Positions 54,494-63,348 of a stretch of DNA of 64,000 bases are shown here, one piece after another. A program made the position numbers and the translations under genes. Under the pieces are notes generated by a model that had not been told where the DNA came from, did no database searches, and saw only the letters and a program-made list of their open reading frames with translations. Every line of letters begins with the position of its first letter. The stretch's first letter is position 1. Origin of the DNA: CAVPUA01 sp963828015 (GTDB taxonomy: Bacteria > Actinomycetota > Actinomycetes > Mycobacteriales > Jatrophihabitantaceae). Where the stretch lies: the NCBI GenBank assembly GCA_963828015.1, contig CAWHCD010000004.1, positions 1,178,001 to 1,242,000 of the forward strand. Reading direction: 5' to 3'.

Positions 54494-55491
54494 CCGATGT
54501 CCAGGTCGCCCGCGTGCTCCCACACTCTGGCGATGACATCATCGAAGGTCGGTCGAGTATCGGCCCCGTAGTAGAGGTCGCGCATCGCCGCGTCGTGCTC
54601 TGCTCGGAGCGGCGCGGCGAGCGAGCCCTCCGGATCGAACGCCGCTGAGGCAGCGAACCCCCCTGACGGGACGGGAAGGTCAGGGTTCCTGAATGACTCC
54701 GAGACCTCGTAGCAGCTGCTTAGGATCTCGGCGACGAGCTGCCGATCCCGTAGAAGCCGAACGACCTCATCGTCACCGAGCAGCGCCCAGATGTCGTAGA
54801 ACTGGCGGCCTGCTCGCGGCCAGTCTCGCGCGTTCTGCTGCGGGCTTTCGACCTGCGTGAGCTTGTCAACGCGGAGCAGCTTTTCGATCAATGTTCGGGC
54901 GGGGTGCAGGATCGCCACCTCAAACGTGGCCAGGTCGTGCCATGTGGACGTGTCGAAGTCCGCGTCGGCGAGCTGACGCGCAAGCAGCGATTGCACGGGC
55001 CGCTCACTTGACGGATTAGGGCCGCCCGACTGGCCCAGTTCGACCAAGATGGCCGAAGCATCGACGATCGCGCCGGTGGTGGTGACCGAATGAACCAGCG
55101 GGGGAACCAGGTACCCGCGTCGCCAGTAAGTGCCTTGCTTGCCGCCACTCTTCACGTCGTTGGGTTCGCCCAGCGATGCTGTGGCGGCGCTGTTCAGCAT
55201 CGCTTTCAACGCGTTCTTGGTGGCGTTGTCCGAGGGATACGCGCCGACGACCAGGAGATCGAGGTCCTCGGAGAAGCGCTTGATGATGCGCAGCTTCTCC
55301 AGGCTCGTCCCTCCTTTGAAGATCACCTCGCCCGGATGCGACAGGGTGATGGCTCGGAGCGCTTCGCAGACCCAGTAGTCCTTCTCGACAGCGAGAGGCA
55401 GGACGCCGAGCTGCTCGGCGGCGGCGAGGATCGCCGCAGCGAACTGTTCAGGCGCGGCGTCCCGCCACCGTCTCGCTTCAGGATTCGTCAC
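54490..55491 (-). CDS. AbiEii-type nucleotidyltransferase toxin
   Basis: The 333-residue protein has the AbiEii/AbiGii nucleotidyltransferase core: VEKDYWVCEALRAI near residue 35, VIFKGGTSLEK near 57 (GS motif) and RFSEDLDLLV near 73 (DxD). Later segments include LIEKLLRVD and FYDIWALLG. AbiEii toxins use nucleoside triphosphates to modify tRNA or other targets and block growth until the antitoxin is restored. The ATG overlaps the stop of the AbiEi gene upstream (ATGA), the standard bicistronic order. Confidence 0.88.
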   Translation of the reverse strand: MTNPEARRWRDAAPEQFAAAILAAAEQLGVLPLAVEKDYWVCEALRAITLSHPGEVIFKGGTSLEKLRIIKRFSEDLDLLVVGAYPSDNATKNALKAMLNSAATASLGEPNDVKSGGKQGTYWRRGYLVPPLVHSVTTTGAIVDASAILVELGQSGGPNPSSERPVQSLLARQLADADFDTSTWHDLATFEVAILHPARTLIEKLLRVDKLTQVESPQQNARDWPRAGRQFYDIWALLGDDEVVRLLRDRQLVAEILSSCYEVSESFRNPDLPVPSGGFAASAAFDPEGSLAAPLRAEHDAAMRDLYYGADTRPTFDDVIARVWEHAGDLDIG

Positions 55492-56195
55492 GAGACATCC
55501 CGAAGCGCTCGAATCGCCTCAGCGGTCGTGCGCTCGTCCGGTTCGGGCACCCTCTCGGCGAGATCCGGACGGTCGGCGAATCGAAGCAGCCGGCGCAGCC
55601 GCGCACGGACCTGGCCCGGCTCGGTCTGCGAGGCACGCGCCACCCGATCCGCCCGAGCCTGCCCGGAGACCAGAAGGTCACGCAGCCGCCTCCATGCTTC
55701 GGCGGGTGGAACCTCGACAGCCCGCTCCCAGGATTCGAGAACCTCGAGCAGCGCCACCTCGGTGGGGTTGAGCCCCGCCTTCACGCGGCCCGTGCGGGCC
55801 GGCCGTGCAGCGAACTTGACGCTGCCGACGCCCTCTGGGGCGCGGGTCGGGACCGCAATCTCCGCCCGGCGTGGCACCTGCGTCGACAGGCGTAGCAGGT
55901 TGGCTGCGTACAGACCGGCAGGCCCCACTCCGGGGCCCGGCGCCAGCTCGCGAACGAGCGCGTCGGTCGGGGGAGGGCTCATACCCAGCGGCGACTCGGT
56001 GCCGCGCCAGTACAGGCCGCGCCGGACGCGGCGCAGGTCGCCCTCGGCGACGAGGTCGGCCAGGAGATGCTTCTTGGTCGACGTTGCGCCGGCGATCTCC
56101 TCAGGACGCCAGAACCGGTTGCGGGAACGCACGATGCGCTCACGCTCACGCAGCGGCGTGGTCCTGTCGCGCAAGCCCGCGGCGGAGCTGGCCAT
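55488..56195 (-). CDS. AbiEi-type antitoxin
   Basis: The 235-residue protein has an N-terminal helix-turn-helix region (FWRPEEIAGATSTKKHLLADLVAEGDLRRVRRGLYWRG) typical of AbiEi antitoxins that bind their own promoter, followed by a C-terminal domain that opposes AbiEii. An AAAGGAGGA ribosome site precedes ATG 56195. The pair forms a type IV toxin-antitoxin system that can act as abortive infection and stabilise the island. Autoregulation is known for the family, but no operator repeat stands out. Confidence 0.85.
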   Translation of the reverse strand: MASSAAGLRDRTTPLRERERIVRSRNRFWRPEEIAGATSTKKHLLADLVAEGDLRRVRRGLYWRGTESPLGMSPPPTDALVRELAPGPGVGPAGLYAANLLRLSTQVPRRAEIAVPTRAPEGVGSVKFAARPARTGRVKAGLNPTEVALLEVLESWERAVEVPPAEAWRRLRDLLVSGQARADRVARASQTEPGQVRARLRRLLRFADRPDLAERVPEPDERTTAEAIRALRDVS

Positions 56196-56350
56196 GGCAT
56201 CCTCCTTTCCTGCAAGACGATACGTGAAAGTTCTCTATCTGCCAACAAGTCAGTACGGGAAAGTGCCCTAATCCCATCGTGGCCCCCGGATCGCCGCCTT
56301 GTGTCTCGCGCGGAGAAGGTCGGTCATCGCCCGTGTGCTTCACTCGGTCA

Positions 56351-57091
56351 GTGCCGTCCGATGATCCCGCAGAGCTGATCAACCGGCTTGTATCCGGTAT
56401 GTCCTTGCCGGAGCAGCGCGAACTGATGGCGACGTTGCTGGACCAGCGGAGCGCCGCCTGGCTGAGCGACCTGCGTGCGCCACGAACACCTACGCTGCTC
56501 CGCAAACCTAGGAAGGTGCGCGGGTTCCAGGTCCGGCTGGATCTCCGGTTTACCAAGCCGCCAGTCTGGCGTCGCTTGGTACTGCCCGGAGACTTGACTC
56601 TCGGCGAGCTGCACTCGGTGATCCAGGGCGCAATGGGGTGGTACGACTCTCATCTGCATCGGTTTCGCACGGGCGCGGACCACAACGCGGCGCACTTCAT
56701 CACCGAGTTCGATCTGGACGAGGGTGAAGAGGGGATCGTCGAGGACCAGGTTCGACTCGACCAAGTGATCGCCGATGTCGGCGACGGACTCTGGTACGAG
56801 TACGACTTCGGCGACGGCTGGGACCATGTGATCAAGGTCGAGAAGGTGCTTCCGCAGCCGCCGAGCGAGGTGCAGCTGCTGACCGGCAAGCGAGCCTGTC
56901 CGCCCGAGGACGTCGGTGGCATCGGCGGCTACGCCGCGGTGGCCGAGTGGGTCGAGAGCGGCTTTGACGATAGGTTGCTGCCAGAGCAGTTCGACGACGC
57001 ACCCCACGCACGCGACTGGCTTCCGGTCGACTGGCATCCGGCAGAGTTCGACATCGAGCAGGCCCGGGCCGAGATCAATCGTCGGGACTGA
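56351..57091 (+). CDS. Plasmid pRiA4b ORF-3-like protein
   Basis: About 246 residues from GTG 56351 (GTG 56279 is an in-frame alternative). The core from about residue 60 shows the family pattern: FQVRLDLRFTKPPVWRRLVLPGDLTLGELHSVIQGAMGWYDSHLHRF, then YEYDFGDGWDH and ACPPEDVGGIGGY. The function is unknown, though the family is frequent on plasmids and islands. It is divergent from the AbiE operon. It ends 10 bp before the remnant upstream of the integrase. Confidence 0.8.
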   Translation: MPSDDPAELINRLVSGMSLPEQRELMATLLDQRSAAWLSDLRAPRTPTLLRKPRKVRGFQVRLDLRFTKPPVWRRLVLPGDLTLGELHSVIQGAMGWYDSHLHRFRTGADHNAAHFITEFDLDEGEEGIVEDQVRLDQVIADVGDGLWYEYDFGDGWDHVIKVEKVLPQPPSEVQLLTGKRACPPEDVGGIGGYAAVAEWVESGFDDRLLPEQFDDAPHARDWLPVDWHPAEFDIEQARAEINRRD

Positions 57092-57101
57092 GCGTAGGCG
57101 T

Positions 57102-57284
57102 GTCAGCTTGCGGCGTGAATCCGCGAGATAAAGTCGTTCGCCCAGACAATGGCGCTATCGACGTCCGGTAACACGTCCATCTCCGCCTCTGCCTCGTCGC
57201 CCGAGAAGGAAACGGTGGTGCCGGAGTCGCGATCCCAGACGGCGAGAAGTTGTTGCGTGACGAGCCGAGGAATTCCAACACAAC
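57102..57284 (-). other. Open frame remnant without a start
   Basis: A minus-strand frame of about 60 codons ends at 57102 (VGIPRLVTQQLLAVWDRDS...DSAIVWANDFISRIHAAS). It reads like coding sequence but an upstream TGA leaves no start codon. It may be the end of a small gene lost to a frameshift. Confidence 0.3.
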
Positions 57285-57293
57285 ACTTTCAGA

Positions 57294-58440
57294 TCAGGAC
57301 CGGCGGTGACGGACGGCCTCGAAGGCGGCAAGAGCGCGGTCGTCGGCGTCGGGGAGCCGGCCCAGGTACTGCTGGGTGGTCTGGATCTGCTTGTGGCCGA
57401 GGCGGTCCATCACGGCCTTGAGGTCGGCGCCACCGGCCAGCAGCCAGGAGGCGTGCGCGCCGCGCAGGTCGTGGAAGCGCACCCGCTGGCGGAACTCCGA
57501 GCGTTCGACGCCGGAAGCCAGACGCGGGTGCGGAACACGTTCCGCGAGACCGGCGAGCCCGTACTGGTGGAGAAGAGCAGGTCGTCGCCTCGCTTGCCGG
57601 TGGCCATCAGGTACTCGCGGATGTCCTGGCAGAGCTGGTCGCCGATCGCGGATGGTGCGGTGCTCGTTGTCCTTGGGGTAGTCGCGGATGCTCCACACCT
57701 TGTCGGCGCCGGTGATCTTCTTCGTCACCTCGAGCACGACGCGGCGGATGTGGATCTCGCCAGTCTCCAGGTCGATATCGACCGGGCGCAGCGCTGCGAG
57801 CTCGCCCCAGCGGACGCCGGTCTCGATCGCGACGAGCACGAGGATGCGATAACGCTGTGGGATCTCGCGCGAGCAGGGTCTCGAACTGCTCGGGCGTGAT
57901 CGCCTTCTTCGGCTGCTTGACGAACTTCGGCAGCACCGTGTGCGCGCACGGGTTGATCGTGACGACCTGGTCGATGATCGCCCGCTCGAAGATCGCATGC
58001 AGGAACATGTGGTACTTGCGCACCGACCGTGGGCTCAGCTGCGGCTTGCGGTTGCCGTCGTCGTCCTCGACCTCCGCCGAGACCTCGTTGACCCAGGCCT
58101 GCACCGTCGAGGCGACGATCTTGCTCATCCGCATCCGTCCGAAGTGCGGCAGGAAGTGGCTGTCCAAGTTCGAGCGGTACGCGGCCAGCGTGGTCGGCTC
58201 CAGATGCTGCGCCGCCGGCCAGTAGTACTTCTCCACGTACGCGGCGAAGGTGAGCTTGCCGCGCGAGGCGTCGGCGAGGGTTCCGGCTGCGGCCTGCTGT
58301 TCGAGCTTGATCGCGGCGCGTTCGGCGTCCCGTTTGGTCGAGAACCCGCCGCCGCTGCGCTGCCGGCCGTCCGGCGTGAAGTACATCGCGTACCAGCGCG
58401 AGGTGCCGGCACTGGTGATGCGTTGCTGCGCGTACGCCAT
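57294..58440 (-). pseudogene. int: Tyrosine integrase of the island, frameshifted
   Basis: ATG 58440. An Arm-binding N-terminus (AQQRITSAGTSRWYAMYFTPDGRQRSGGGF), then a SAM-like core-binding domain (LTFAAYVEKYYWPAAQHLEPTTLAAYRSNL), then the catalytic domain in other frames. Catalytic residues are present: Arg in ETGVRWGELAAL, HDLRGAH (H-x-x-R) and Tyr in QTTQQYLG. Shifts lie near 57890, 57640 and 57515. The gene reads away from the right att core, with its start about 220 bp from it. Intact, it would be about 380 residues. Confidence 0.85.
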
Positions 58441-58492
58441 GGCGATGACCTCTGGGTTTTGGTGATCGTTGGGTCATTTTGGGTCACCGAAA

Positions 58493-58514
58493 ATGACCGT
58501 CAAATGACTGTCAT
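58493..58514 (+). repeat. 11-bp tandem repeat, candidate integrase arm site 3
   Basis: ATGACCGTCAA followed by ATGACTGTCAT, 147 bases left of the right att core and just upstream of the integrase start. It is the same repeat as sites 1 and 2; CTCGCGCC follows here too. Confidence 0.6.
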
Positions 58515-58660
58515 TCTCGCGCCCACCCAAGCCTGCTCGCGCCTGTCTCGAGCCGACCCGGGAAGTGCCTACATCCCCTATGATACATGGGTTTCAGGCG
58601 TCCGAACAGCCCGAAGATTCGGCAGGTCACTGCAGGCCCCAAAACACCGTGATTGAAGTT

Positions 58661-58703
58661 CTCATAACCCAGAGGTCGCAGGTTCAAATCCTGCCCCCGC
58701 TAC
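58661..58703 (+). repeat. att core at the right end (attR), partial tRNA-fMet
   Basis: An exact 43-base copy of the 3' half of tRNA-fMet copy 1 with no 5' half, so it is not a tRNA gene. It marks the junction back to the chromosome. Confidence 0.9.
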
Positions 58704-58706
58704 TAC

Positions 58707-58746
58707 AGGGCCCGTATCTGCTGGACTTCCGGCAGGTGCGGGCCCT
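58707..58746 (+). terminator. Original terminator of the tRNA-fMet gene, now beyond the island
   Basis: AGGGCCCG (58707-58714) and CGGGCCCT (58739-58746) pair, followed by AGCTCTTTG. Before the island inserted it would have lain directly after the tRNA. The 180 bp after it hold no other feature. Confidence 0.6.
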
Positions 58747-58926
58747 AGCTCTTTGATCCGTTACCCACGGAGCTACCCATAACGGTTAAGTCGCGCGGTC
58801 GGCCGCCGCGAAGGTCTTTCGAAACGGTGACAGCAGCGCCGCCAGCCGAACCGGGCTCCACGATGGCGACGAACAGCTCGGGTCAGTGGCGAACACCTCG
58901 CCACTCGTCCCGGAAGGAACGCCCTC

Positions 58927-59599
58927 ATGCGCATCATCACCAAAGCGATCGTCTCGATCGCCGCCGTGGCCGTACTCGCCACCACAGTCGCGGCATGTAG
59001 CTCCAGCAGCAAGAGCTCATCGTCGAGCTCGGCCTCATCGACGGTCGACCCGAAGGCGCCGCTCGCGAGCGTGGCGAATCTGACCGGCCAGAGCACGGCG
59101 GTCAAGCTGGACAGCGGGTTCACAGGGGCCCTGACCATGCTCGGCCTGACTCCATCGATGCTCGGCACCGGGACCCTGACCAATGGCTCGGTCGTCTTCC
59201 CGATCACCGGTGGCCACGTCGATTACTACAAGAAGGGCGTCGTCAATCCCTACGTCCAGGGCGAGATCGACCACAACGGCAGCGGACTTCAACTGACGGC
59301 GGGTGCAACCAGCGTCCAGCTACAGAACTTCGTGATCAATCCCGGTAACTCGAAGCTCTATGGCGACGTCTCGGTGAACAACCAGCCCTACGCCAAGGAT
59401 GTCTACCTGTTCAACCTCGACGGCAGCACCCTCCAGCCGCTACGAGGCCAACGCCGCCGACGGCACTGCGGTCCTGACCGGTACTCGCGTGCTCGTCTCG
59501 CCGGATGCCGCTGCGGCGCTGGACAAGGTGTTCAGCACGACCGCGGTCACTCCCGGCTTACTGGTCGGCGTCGCGACGATCACGATCAACACCAAGTAA
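58927..59599 (+). pseudogene. Secreted lipoprotein, frame broken by one extra base
   Basis: ATG 58927 after GGAAGGAA. The signal MRIITKAIVSIAAVAVLATTVAAC ends in lipobox VAAC, then a Ser-rich linker and a domain (SVANLTGQSTAVKLDSGFTG...). After LDGSTLQ at about 59440 the frame changes; removing one C gives RYEANAADGTAVLTG and a normal end at 59599, about 223 residues. The function is unknown. It converges with the mannosyltransferase gene over a long inverted repeat. Confidence 0.7.
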
Positions 59600-59607
59600 C
59601 CCGTCGC

Positions 59608-59650
59608 GACACGGCCCGCCGGACCCGATCATGGTCCGGCGGGCCGTGTC
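59608..59650. terminator. Bidirectional terminator, 18-bp perfect stem
   Basis: GACACGGCCCGCCGGACC (59608-59625) and GGTCCGGCGGGCCGTGTC (59633-59650) around a 7-base loop, without a T-run. It sits between two convergent genes and covers the last codons of the mannosyltransferase. Confidence 0.8.
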
Positions 59651-61008
59651 ATGTCCGACGTCCGCCGCGGCGACGTGGCTGCGGTCACCGGTGCCAGCCG
59701 CCCGCGCTCGTAGTGGCGACGCAACAACGTCCCGGCCACCAACACAGCCAAGCCGACGAGGTAACCCCAACGAAGGAGCGTGTCCAGGTCGTCGCCGCGG
59801 GCTACGAACAGGTACTCGATCGTCGGCGCGGCGACAATCCCTAGCCATTCGGGGCGGGCGTTCATGGCCGCCAACGCGAGCAACAGCAACGTGTACCACG
59901 GCAGCGTCGGAGTCACCACGATCACCGCACCACCCACGGCGATCAAGGCCGACCGCTCCGGACGATCAGGATCCGAGCGCACCACCGCGTAGAGCAGTAC
60001 CGCGACGACGAGCACGATCGCGACCGGCGTCTGAGCCGACGCCGGCAGCCAGAAGCTCAAAAGCCGGTACTGCTTGCCCGAGCCGTATCCACCGTTGTTG
60101 AGATAGGACGGCAGGAAACCGAGTACGTGCTGGCCGACCGCGAGCACATGCAGCAGGTAGACCGCCACCGTAGTTGCGATTGCCGACCCGATCACCACGA
60201 ACGGCCGGCGCTTGAGCAGGCCGGCACCGACCAGGATCGGATAGAGCTTGGTGGTGAATGCGGCCCCAAGGAGCACACCCGCCCACGCGTACTTGCCCCG
60301 GACAGCGACCATCAGCGCCGACACCGCCAGCAGCACCCCCAACCAGTCGATGTGGGCGTTGTTGACCAACTCGATCATGGTGATCGGGCACCACGCCCAG
60401 ATGGCTACGGGCCACAATGGCCGATCCGCGGTCCAGGCCCGCCGGAGCAGTAGGAGGGTCACGGCCAGGACGCCCAGCGCGGCGGCCAGTTGTAGGGGGA
60501 AGTGGTGACCATGGCCGCCGAAGGAGAGGAGCCGGATGAGGGTGAACATGCCCTCGGCAACCGGCGGGTAGATCGTGTGGACGAGCGGCAGGTTGATCTC
60601 GGTACATCCGCCAGGGAAGGGATGGCGGGCGCAGGCATCGCTGTTGAACAGATATGGGTCCCGAAGATGCGCCAGCTGCGGCGAGGACGGCGAGTACCGA
60701 TACGGGTCGATGCCGCGCAACTGCACCTTGGCATCCCACATGTAGCGAAAGTCGTCGTCGCTGTCGACCGGCCGCTTGGTCAACGCAAGGGCCTCGAGCA
60801 GCACACTGAAACCGACGATGCCTGCGGCCAACACCCGCCGAGGCCACTCGGTGCGGGCCAGCAGGAACAGGGCGAGCGCGAACATCACGAGCGCCGCGGG
60901 TTCGTAACGACTGACGTTGATCGTGCTGAACGTCCGCGAGATCGCGCGTTCGATGAGCAGTGTCTGCGCGATCAGTGCCAGCCCGAGCAGCACTCGTCGC
61001 GCGATCAT
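59629..61008 (-). CDS. GT87-type integral membrane mannosyltransferase (DUF2029 family)
   Basis: The 459-residue protein has about ten to twelve membrane segments. The first periplasmic loop has the catalytic-type acidic pattern PVDSDDDFRYMWDAKVQLRG near residue 80, then DPYRYSPSSP and a conserved IYPPVAE near 143. Later segments carry LVNNAHIDWLGV and AAFTTKLYPIL. GT87 enzymes transfer mannose from polyprenyl-phosphate-mannose to lipids or glycans outside the membrane in actinomycetes. The acceptor is unknown. It converges with the lipoprotein gene and is divergent from the molybdoenzyme gene. Confidence 0.8.
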   Translation of the reverse strand: MIARRVLLGLALIAQTLLIERAISRTFSTINVSRYEPAALVMFALALFLLARTEWPRRVLAAGIVGFSVLLEALALTKRPVDSDDDFRYMWDAKVQLRGIDPYRYSPSSPQLAHLRDPYLFNSDACARHPFPGGCTEINLPLVHTIYPPVAEGMFTLIRLLSFGGHGHHFPLQLAAALGVLAVTLLLLRRAWTADRPLWPVAIWAWCPITMIELVNNAHIDWLGVLLAVSALMVAVRGKYAWAGVLLGAAFTTKLYPILVGAGLLKRRPFVVIGSAIATTVAVYLLHVLAVGQHVLGFLPSYLNNGGYGSGKQYRLLSFWLPASAQTPVAIVLVVAVLLYAVVRSDPDRPERSALIAVGGAVIVVTPTLPWYTLLLLALAAMNARPEWLGIVAAPTIEYLFVARGDDLDTLLRWGYLVGLAVLVAGTLLRRHYERGRLAPVTAATSPRRTSDMTRPAGP

Positions 61009-61108
61009 GCAATGACCCTGCCACGCGCGGGCACAGACCCCTACCGAACCGGGTCATGTTCACTGCCCGGTAAGGGTTTTCTGCTTCCAGCGGGCCGACA
61101 ATGGGAGC

Positions 61109-62296
61109 ATGCCGAGCTTGAAGCTACCCAAGCTCCCGGCCACCCCTCCACCACTCTGGCCCCGCTTCAGCAGCCCGCTGCACAATCCCGCCGTCGTTGC
61201 CCGAGTCGGGCGACTGCTCGGAATCTTCTTCACGATCTGCTTCGTGACCGGCCTGCTCAGCCACTACCAGTACGGCCCTTGGCAGTGGCTGCCGGAGCCG
61301 GCCTCGCCGGCCTGGGGCTACCGCCTGAGCCAGGGTCTGCACGTGATCACGGGGACGGCGTCGATCCCACTGCTGTTGTTGAAGTTGTGGACGGTCTATC
61401 CGAAGTTGTTCCAATGGCCGCCGGCCAAATCGATCTTGAACGGCATCGAGCGGTTGTCGATCGGCGTATTCGTCACCTCGGCCCTGCTCGAAGTCGGGAC
61501 CGGTTTCATCAACACCCTCGACTGGTATCCGTGGCCGTGGTTCTTCACCACGGTCCACTACGCACTGGCCTACATCGTCTTCGGTTCGCTGCTGCTGCAC
61601 ATCGCCTGCAAGCTGCCGATCATCCGGGTCGGACTGGCCACCCCACTCAGCCCGCCCGTCGTCGAGCCTGAACCGGGGCCGAGCGAGAGCGGCCTGAGCC
61701 GGCGCGGACTGCTCATCGCCAGTGGGGCGGGCATCGGCGTGGTCGCGGTCACGATCGCCGGCGGCACCGTCACCCCCTTGCAGGACATCGCATTGCTGGC
61801 TCCGCGCCGGGCCGACGAAGCTCCGCAGTCAGGGGTCCCGATCAACCGCACCGCGAAGCAGGCCTCCTCGAAGAAGGCGGACGTCACCACGCTCGCCTAC
61901 GACCCCAGCTACCGGCTCACCGTCAAGGGTCCCAACCCGTTCGACCTGACGGTGGCCGAGATCGAGGCGCTGCCTCGGTTGGACAAGGTGTTTCCCCTCG
62001 CGTGCGTCGAGGGGTGGTCGGTTTCGGCCCGCTGGTACGGCATCTCGCTGTTGGACCTGGTCAAACGCGCCGGCGGGAACGAGCACTCGCACGTGCACAT
62101 CAACTCCATCGAGGCGGCCGGAATCTACCGGCGCTCGGACATCTTCGGGCCCCAGCTGTCCGAGGCCTTGCTGGCGACACATCTCAACGGCGAGCGGCTC
62201 ACCGTCGACCACGGCTACCCGGTGCGCTTGATCGCCCCGAACCGGGCCGGAGTGCTGAACACCAAGTGGGTCAACACGATCACGGTGAACCGATGA
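61109..62296 (+). CDS. Membrane molybdoenzyme: four-helix b-type domain, internal Tat signal, SuOx-like domain
   Basis: The 395-residue protein has four membrane segments (about residues 28-185), with His in GLHVITGT and in TVHYALAYIV and SLLLHIACKL that could hold haem. At about 196 a twin-arginine motif SRRGLLIASGAG precedes a fifth segment (IGVVAVTIAGGTV). The rest is a molybdopterin oxidoreductase domain, with the cofactor Cys in FPLACVEGWSV near 297. Such five-segment actinobacterial proteins are inserted by Sec and then Tat. The domain should be outside the cell. Its ATG-overlapping downstream gene is a small membrane partner. Confidence 0.8.
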   Translation: MPSLKLPKLPATPPPLWPRFSSPLHNPAVVARVGRLLGIFFTICFVTGLLSHYQYGPWQWLPEPASPAWGYRLSQGLHVITGTASIPLLLLKLWTVYPKLFQWPPAKSILNGIERLSIGVFVTSALLEVGTGFINTLDWYPWPWFFTTVHYALAYIVFGSLLLHIACKLPIIRVGLATPLSPPVVEPEPGPSESGLSRRGLLIASGAGIGVVAVTIAGGTVTPLQDIALLAPRRADEAPQSGVPINRTAKQASSKKADVTTLAYDPSYRLTVKGPNPFDLTVAEIEALPRLDKVFPLACVEGWSVSARWYGISLLDLVKRAGGNEHSHVHINSIEAAGIYRRSDIFGPQLSEALLATHLNGERLTVDHGYPVRLIAPNRAGVLNTKWVNTITVNR

Positions 62297-62773
62297 GGTC
62301 CACAATGATCATGCGCATCGCACTGGGCGCGATCGGGATCGTCGCGATGCTCTACGGCCTGAAGCTTCTCTACGACAAGCCCGACAACGTCAACAACCCG
62401 TTCGGTGTGCTGAAGTGGGCGGTCGGCGTCCGACATCGTGGTCGACGGCGTGTTGATGCCCGTCATCGCCATCATCGGCTTCGTGCTGACCATGCTGGTC
62501 GCGCCGCGCGCTCGACGCTACGTCCAGGGCGGACTGATCGCCGCCGCAATGGTCACCCTCATAGCCATCCCATTGATCCACCGCCAAGGGCAGGCCCAGC
62601 CCGGGCAGGCCCTGCTGACTCAGGACTACGCCGCGCATCTGTTCACGCTTCTCGGCCTGATCGCCGCCGCCACGGTGATCGCCTATGCAATCCGATTCAC
62701 TCGTGACGCCCGTCAGCAGGCCAGCGTCGCGAACACCCGCCCGCCGGAGGACCACGACTCCGCGAGCACATAG
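62293..62773 (+). pseudogene. Small membrane protein coupled to the molybdoenzyme, one-base frameshift
   Basis: ATG 62293 overlaps the molybdoenzyme stop. The first 47 codons (ALGAIGIVAMLYGLKLLYD, then NPFGVLKWAVG) are followed, after removing one base near 62430, by DIVVDGVLMPVIAIIGFVLTML and two more membrane segments (LIAAAMVTLIAIPLI, FTLLGLIAAATVIAYAIRF). The corrected protein has about 159 residues and four segments. It may be a membrane subunit for electron flow, but no haem ligands are obvious. Confidence 0.6.
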
Positions 62774-63348
62774 CCGCACTCATCGGCCATCCGGGTCAGC
62801 GCCGAGAGGCCGACGACCGCCCAGGGGAAGACCGGCCCGACCGGAGTTCCTCCGCGGCTGAACCGCAGCGATAGCACGCGCTCGGTCGGCGCGGACTGCG
62901 ACACCTCGATGACCGCCTGCCCTCCGACCGCGAGCAGCGTGCGCACCCGCTGCAGCAGACGCCGCGGATCACCGCCTATCCCGATGTTTCCGTCCATCAG
63001 CAATACCGTCGGCCAGCGGCCTTCGGCCGGCGCGGGATCGAAGACACTGCGCAACAGGGCCGACGCACCGAGCTCACGGGTCAGGGCGACGGCCGTGTCG
63101 GCAATGTCGAGTCCCAGGGCCACTATCCCTTGCGCGGACAACGCGGCGACGAACCGGCCCGGTCCGCAGCCGACATCGAGGACCGGACCGTGCGTGCACC
63201 GGGCCAGCACGGTCCGGTCCGCGTCGTCGACCGGGGCCAGCCACCGCTCCACGTCGAACTCGATCAGCCGCCCGTCGCCGTCGACGACGGCCAACGGCGT
63301 CTGAGCCTTCAGCGAATCCTCGTAGGGCGCCAGCGCTCCCGGTTGCAT
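62713..63348 (-). CDS. Class I SAM-dependent methyltransferase
   Basis: The 211-residue protein from ATG 63348 has the SAM-binding loop VLDVGCGPGRFVAAL near residue 55, LGLDIADTAVALTRELGA near 75 (Asp ligand), and VLLMDGNIGIGGDP near 110. It is in the Methyltransf_11/25 group; the substrate is unknown. Its ATG overlaps the end of the DUF2064 gene. The pair may act in the same modification pathway. It converges with the membrane-partner gene, overlapping its 3' end. Confidence 0.85.
   Translation of the reverse strand: MQPGALAPYEDSLKAQTPLAVVDGDGRLIEFDVERWLAPVDDADRTVLARCTHGPVLDVGCGPGRFVAALSAQGIVALGLDIADTAVALTRELGASALLRSVFDPAPAEGRWPTVLLMDGNIGIGGDPRRLLQRVRTLLAVGGQAVIEVSQSAPTERVLSLRFSRGGTPVGPVFPWAVVGLSALTRMADECGYVLAESWSSGGRVFATLAC

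Larger units (their letters stand above)
41881..58703. mobile_element. Integrated genomic island in tRNA-fMet with integrase, excisionase, relaxase and defence genes
   Basis: Bounded on the left by tRNA-fMet copy 2 and on the right by the 43-base tRNA repeat at 58661-58703. It holds a tyrosine integrase beside the right end, an excisionase, a MobF relaxase-helicase, and several defence-type genes. The relaxase with no transfer ATPase or secretion genes suggests an integrative mobilisable element. The integrase, relaxase, NERD and STAND frames are broken, so it is probably immobile now. Base composition is locally lower around 44.0-44.6 kb. Confidence 0.8.

Noticed and set aside
58661..58703. 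Third tRNA-fMet gene
   Set aside because: Only the 3' half is present; the D-arm and 5' acceptor strand are missing, so it is an att site.
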